A stretch of 64,000 bases of DNA, taken from positions 1 to 64,000 of the forward strand of contig CALEDV010000016.1 of assembly GCA_937949555.1 (NCBI GenBank), read 5' to 3'. Below are positions 60,503 to 64,000 of this stretch, piece after piece. Each line of letters opens with the position of its first letter. Position 1 is the stretch's first letter. The notes under the pieces are model-generated. The model was given only the letters and a program-made list of their open reading frames with translations. It did not search any database and was not told the DNA's origin. Position numbers and translations under genes: made by a program. This DNA is from an uncultured bacterium (GTDB lineage: Bacteria; Nitrospirota; Thermodesulfovibrionia; Thermodesulfovibrionales; Dissulfurispiraceae).

Positions 60503-61486
60503 ATGCAAAAGTGTTTAATACTTGCCTTGATTGTAGTTGTAGTAAGCTTTGGTTATGCCCAGACAGACCACAGAACGACTCTAAGGGCAGGCAAACATCC
60601 TAATTTCATAAGGGTTGTTTTTTCTTCATCACCTGAGGTGATCACAAATGCCTCTGTCATGCTTCATAAGGAAAACTCCATAAGGGTTGATCTAAAATCC
60701 TCTTCTGAAGTGGAGGTGCAGCCCATTGGCGTTCTGAAAAACAACTCTTCTGCTGAGCCTTTGAAGGGACTGACAGTTGCTTCAAAGGACAATGTTTATT
60801 ATCTAACCTATAACTATATTGAGGATATCAAGGTTTCCAAGCTTTCAAACCCCCATAGGCTTGTCATTGATATTATTACCACTGATAAAAAAAACACGGA
60901 GGAACAAAAGAACCAAAATAAGCTGACAGAAGACAACTCAGTTGTTACCACTTCTGAATCAGTATCAGGTAAGATAGAGACATTGATTATTGACCCTGGG
61001 CACGGAGGAGATGACCGGGGAATCAACAGCAGCAGATTTGCAGAAAAGGAATTTGTGCTTTCCTTTGCAAAGGAACTCTCAGTTGCCCTTAATAAAAGAG
61101 GAGTAAAGACAATCCTAACAAGAAAACAGGACCAATATCTGTCCTTGCGAGAACGACAGCACCTAATGCAAGGCAGAAAATATGACATGATTCTCAGTCT
61201 GCATACCTCTGATTCTGAATATATGGTTTTGTATGCTTTAGGTGGTGAAAATTCTAATCCCAAAAGGATTGATACCTTTTATGGATTACTTCAGGCAAAC
61301 ATTGGCAAAACTTTCAATATCAGGATGTCTGACATTGTGCCCTCTATGTTTCCTAGGACTACAAAACCTGCATTTCTAATAGAACTACCTAATCCTGACG
61401 TGCTTGCCTATGACAGGAAGACTAAGGAGCTGTTATTGGGGGCATTAGTATCTGCTGTTACAGCTATGGATAGGTCCTTAGATTGA
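60503..61486 (+). CDS. N-acetylmuramoyl-L-alanine amidase (AMIN plus Amidase_3), shortened
   Basis: ATG 60503 opens a signal peptide (LILALIVVVVSFGYAQTD); the TTG at 60407 is another reading start with less sense. Residues ~25-125 are AMIN-like (FIRVVFSSSPEV...RLVIDI); ~155-327 are Amidase_3 with IIDPGHGGDD, FAEKEFVLS (E), LSLHTSDSE (the usual HAN is HTS) and the catalytic FLIELPN. The catalytic domain is compact with the usual mid-loop shortened. It splits septal peptidoglycan in the periplasm. Followed at 120 bases by the GerMN gene. Confidence 0.8.
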   Translation: MQKCLILALIVVVVSFGYAQTDHRTTLRAGKHPNFIRVVFSSSPEVITNASVMLHKENSIRVDLKSSSEVEVQPIGVLKNNSSAEPLKGLTVASKDNVYYLTYNYIEDIKVSKLSNPHRLVIDIITTDKKNTEEQKNQNKLTEDNSVVTTSESVSGKIETLIIDPGHGGDDRGINSSRFAEKEFVLSFAKELSVALNKRGVKTILTRKQDQYLSLRERQHLMQGRKYDMILSLHTSDSEYMVLYALGGENSNPKRIDTFYGLLQANIGKTFNIRMSDIVPSMFPRTTKPAFLIELPNPDVLAYDRKTKELLLGALVSAVTAMDRSLD

Positions 61487-61605
61487 GATTGATATACTGG
61501 TTAGCTGGTTTGTAACATAAATCACAACACCAAGGAATAAAATTTAGAGTTAAGTGTCCCTTGTATAAATAAGCCTAAATTACTATAGATATAAAAGTTT
61601 TAAGC

Positions 61606-62199
61606 ATGATAGTAAAGCAAAAGAATATTGCAGCAAAGAGGAATCCTAAGAAATGGATATGGATAGGAGCAACTTTTTTACTCATTGCATTAACTATTGT
61701 AGTTGCTTATTACTTTAACGTTTTTAGGCATGAGCTTTTCTTGACAACACTTACACAGCCTGTGCAACCCCCTGAGAATAAACCCCCTGAGGTTAGCGGT
61801 GAAGGTTTCCTAAATGCCAGAATCTTAGTGCCCTATGGTACAGAACTGAGGAATCGCGAGGCAAAGATACCAATAACTGCGATTACTGTGGTGATGATAG
61901 AATCCGTTGTATCTGAGATGCTGATATCAATGCCTGATAATCAAAAGGGGATTCAATTGCTTGGAGTGTACAAGGATAAGGACAGTGTGGTTTATATTGA
62001 TTTTAGTGGAGAAATTAAAAGAAAGGTAAACGGGACAGCAGAACAGGAGTATGCATTTTTGAAAGCCCTTTCCCAATCTATTGTTACCAACATACAAGGA
62101 ATAAAGGACATCAGAATACTTATTGATTCTAAGGAGGCGGAGACTATCACAGGTCATGTCAATATATACAGGGGTTTGAAGGAGGCAGGTGTATTTTAA
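61606..62199 (+). CDS. GerMN-domain membrane-anchored protein
   Basis: A 197-residue protein with one N-terminal helix (WIWIGATFLLIALTIVVAYYF) and a C-terminal GerMN domain (ITAITVVMIESVVSEML, VYIDFSGEIKRKV, EYAFLKALSQSIVTNI, IRILIDSKEAETI). GerMN proteins outside spore formers are probably peptidoglycan-binding. It overlaps murI by one base and follows the amidase, so a wall operon is likely. Confidence 0.75.
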   Translation: MIVKQKNIAAKRNPKKWIWIGATFLLIALTIVVAYYFNVFRHELFLTTLTQPVQPPENKPPEVSGEGFLNARILVPYGTELRNREAKIPITAITVVMIESVVSEMLISMPDNQKGIQLLGVYKDKDSVVYIDFSGEIKRKVNGTAEQEYAFLKALSQSIVTNIQGIKDIRILIDSKEAETITGHVNIYRGLKEAGVF

Positions 62200-63023
62200 T
62201 GAATAATCGTCCCATAGGTATTTTTGACTCTGGTGTTGGAGGACTGACTGTATTAAAAGAGATTAGGAGGCTTATGCCCACAGAGGATATAGTCTATCTT
62301 GGAGATACTGCAAGGGTGCCCTATGGTACTCGTTCTGAAGAGACCGTAAGAAGATATGCCTTTGAATGTGCTGACTTTCTCTTAGGACAGGGGGTTAAGC
62401 TCTTGATAATTGCCTGCAATACCGCCTCTGCAATAGCCCTTGATTCCATAAAGGTTTCTGTGACTATGCCTACGGTAGGCGTAATTGAGCCGGGCGCTTT
62501 AGCAGCAGTGAAGGTGACAAAGAACAAAAGGGTAGGGGTTATAGGCACCGATGGGACGATTAGAAGCAACGCCTACAACAAGGCAATTGGTGCGTTAGAG
62601 GATTCAATAATTGTCTCTACCGCAGCCTGTCCATTGTTTGTTCCCCTTGTAGAGGAGGGATGGGCTGATACGGAGGTTGCGGAGATGACCGCAAGGATAT
62701 ACCTCAAAGGGCTTGTTGATAAAGGTATAGATACCCTTGTTTTAGGATGCACCCATTATCCTCTGCTCAAGGGGGTAATACAAAAGGTAGTGGGGGATAA
62801 TGTCTTTCTTGTGGACTCTGCTGTAGAGACCGCAAAGGTTGTTAGAGAAATTATGCTGAGGGAGGGATTGTTGAAATCTGTGGATGAAAAGGGTAGGCTT
62901 CAAATATATGTTACCGATTCAATAAACAGGTTTATAGTAGTGGGGGAGAGATTTTTAAAGGAGGAGATTGAGGCGATAGAGCAGGTTGTTTTACATAAAC
63001 ATCGGAGGATACATGAGAACTGA
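62199..63023 (+). CDS. murI: glutamate racemase
   Basis: A 274-residue racemase making D-glutamate for peptidoglycan. [16 protein letters not shown] opens it; catalytic cysteines are ACNTAS (~74) and LGCTHYPLL (~184), with DTARVPYG. Start ATG overlaps the preceding stop. rph starts inside its 3' end. Confidence 0.93.
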   Translation: MNNRPIGIFDSGVGGLTVLKEIRRLMPTEDIVYLGDTARVPYGTRSEETVRRYAFECADFLLGQGVKLLIIACNTASAIALDSIKVSVTMPTVGVIEPGALAAVKVTKNKRVGVIGTDGTIRSNAYNKAIGALEDSIIVSTAACPLFVPLVEEGWADTEVAEMTARIYLKGLVDKGIDTLVLGCTHYPLLKGVIQKVVGDNVFLVDSAVETAKVVREIMLREGLLKSVDEKGRLQIYVTDSINRFIVVGERFLKEEIEAIEQVVLHKHRRIHEN

Positions 63024-63744
63024 CGGAAGAAAGAATGACGAGATTAGAAAGGTAAAATTTACAAAGAAATTCATTACTACAGCAGAGGGTTCAGTATTGA
63101 TTGAGATGGGCAATACCCGCGTAATATGCACAGCCTCTATTGAAGAGAAGGTGCCTCCCTTTCTTCGGGACCAAAAAAAGGGCTGGGTGACAGCTGAGTA
63201 CGGTATGTTGCCACGTTCCACTCATACCAGGACTATCAGAGAATCCTCTGTAGGTAAGGTAGGAGGCAGGACACAGGAGATACAGAGACTCATAGGAAGG
63301 GCGCTCCGGGCAGTGGTTGACCAGCATGCCCTTGGAGAAAGGACCGTATGGATAGATTGTGATGTTATACAGGCTGATGGAGGAACCAGGACTGCTTCAA
63401 TTACAGGTGCCTTTGTGGCATTAAATGAGGCGCTTTTCTTGGCGCTAAAAAACGGAATTATTGAAAAAAACCCTATAAAGGAGTATCTCGCTGCTGTTAG
63501 TGTGGGCATTGTAAATGGAGAGCCCATGCTTGACCTGTGCTATTCCGAGGATTCAAATGCCCAAGTGGATATGAATGTTGTTATGACCTCAAGCGGCAAG
63601 ATAGTGGAGATTCAGGGCACTGCGGAGTCGGAACCCTTTTCAAGGGAATCTCTCAATACCCTTTTGGGCTATGCAGAAAAAGGCATAGGGGAGATTATAA
63701 AAGTCCAAAAAGAGATAATAAAGGCAAATGTGTTAAAATATTAG
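63013..63744 (+). CDS. rph: ribonuclease PH
   Basis: ATG 63013 has GGAGG five bases upstream, so the earlier in-frame ATG is rejected; 243 residues. [55 protein letters not shown] and the phosphate loop are present. It trims 3' ends of tRNA precursors by phosphorolysis. It overlaps murI by 11 bases; ftsH follows. Confidence 0.93.
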   Translation: MRTDGRKNDEIRKVKFTKKFITTAEGSVLIEMGNTRVICTASIEEKVPPFLRDQKKGWVTAEYGMLPRSTHTRTIRESSVGKVGGRTQEIQRLIGRALRAVVDQHALGERTVWIDCDVIQADGGTRTASITGAFVALNEALFLALKNGIIEKNPIKEYLAAVSVGIVNGEPMLDLCYSEDSNAQVDMNVVMTSSGKIVEIQGTAESEPFSRESLNTLLGYAEKGIGEIIKVQKEIIKANVLKY

Positions 63745-63769
63745 AAAATTAAACCAATGAGGTATGTAC

Positions 63770-64000
63770 ATGTATAAAAGTATGGTTGTCTGGCTGCTTA
63801 TTGGTCTTAGTATGGTATTGTTGTTTAATTTGTACAATGTGCCGCCCAAAACAGAGAAGGAGATAGTGTATTCAGATTTCCTTGCGAGATTGCAAGAGGA
63901 TCAGATTGAAGAGGTTACCATTAAGGAGAACAACATACTTGGTAAACTCAAGGATGGCACCAAATTCAGGACCTATACCCCACAGGATATTGATTTGGTC
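63770..64000 (+). CDS. ftsH: ATP-dependent zinc protease FtsH, 5' part (runs past window)
   Basis: Only 77 codons are visible: a helix (VVWLLIGLSMVLLFNL), then IVYSDFLARLQEDQIEEVTI and a periplasmic FtsH-extracellular segment with GTKFRTYTP. This is the usual start of FtsH, which degrades membrane proteins and regulators; the AAA and zinc domains lie beyond base 64,000. GAGG precedes the ATG by a few bases. Confidence 0.85.
   Translation, partial: MYKSMVVWLLIGLSMVLLFNLYNVPPKTEKEIVYSDFLARLQEDQIEEVTIKENNILGKLKDGTKFRTYTPQDIDLV

Noticed and set aside
1-64000. CRISPR arrays, rRNA genes, integrases, origins
   Set aside because: I saw no regularly spaced repeats, no rRNA and no intact recombinase; the only tRNA found is tRNA-Sec.

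Overview
The window falls into two unlike parts. Bases ~1-6,700 look foreign: first an AT-leaning, phage-like block (C-terminus of a B12-dependent ribonucleotide reductase, a tail-fibre-like gene with a 57-residue companion, a small Hsp20), then a clearly GC-richer block of decayed restriction genes (nuclease fragment, Res-type helicase C-terminus, XRE-HsdM N-terminus) and an intact AAA/DUF4143 ATPase. From ~6,700 to the end the DNA is a moderately AT-rich bacterial chromosome in which arginine is mostly AGG/AGA. The switch in composition, together with a transposase remnant at 6,676-7,041, points to an island, or to an assembly join; the sequence alone cannot decide.

The host looks like an anaerobic, diderm, Nitrospirota (Thermodesulfovibrionia)-like bacterium. 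This is inferred from the gene set: tungsten aldehyde ferredoxin oxidoreductase, 2-oxoacid:ferredoxin oxidoreductase subunits, hydrogenase maturation HypD, a selenocysteine tRNA, type II secretion, PilT, a MoeA fused to a periplasmic-binding domain, and many PAS-type sensors. No rRNA or full phylogenetic marker is available to confirm it.

Layout of the host part: 7.1-11.9 kb PD-(D/E)XK/DUF3782 protein, ComEA-like HhH protein, AOR and an overlapping class II aldolase; 12-14.7 kb prmA, pilT and an unknown gene; 14.7-20.1 kb uvrA, a ThiF-like E1 and MoeA-PBP; 20.2-24.2 kb M48 protease with TPRs, hypD, Hpt/YfiR-like pieces, OsmC; 24.2-25.8 kb a decayed receiver domain and a LysM-L,D-transpeptidase; 25.8-29.7 kb an ABC importer operon ending in an MTA/SAH-type deaminase; 29.8-33 kb trpC, sulP and a second L,D-transpeptidase; 33-46.2 kb sensor kinases, a diguanylate cyclase, mnmE, a LivK-like lipoprotein, an IS3 remnant, an MFS carrier and a truncated FMN oxidase; 46.4-49.3 kb TauE, tRNA-Sec, a GNAT (NAGS-like) gene and OFOR gamma/beta; 49.8-54.3 kb NtrX-like regulator, der, and an NCS2 permease fused to an RsbW-type ATPase domain; 54.6-60.4 kb gspFEDC; 60.5-64 kb amidase, GerMN protein, murI, rph and the start of ftsH.

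The most unusual signals are (i) two copies of a ~210-bp, nearly perfect palindromic element (49,492-49,702 and 54,362-54,569, opposite orientations) with terminal inverted repeats, central tetraloop hairpins, a compensatory arm change and, in one copy, a 5-bp target duplication; (ii) a secretin GspD that ends in a domain resembling a subtilase propeptide; (iii) the permease-ATPase fusion; (iv) the AOR-aldolase overlapping pair; and (v) the chain of decayed restriction genes. I did not find a complete, clearly new defence system or a CRISPR array.
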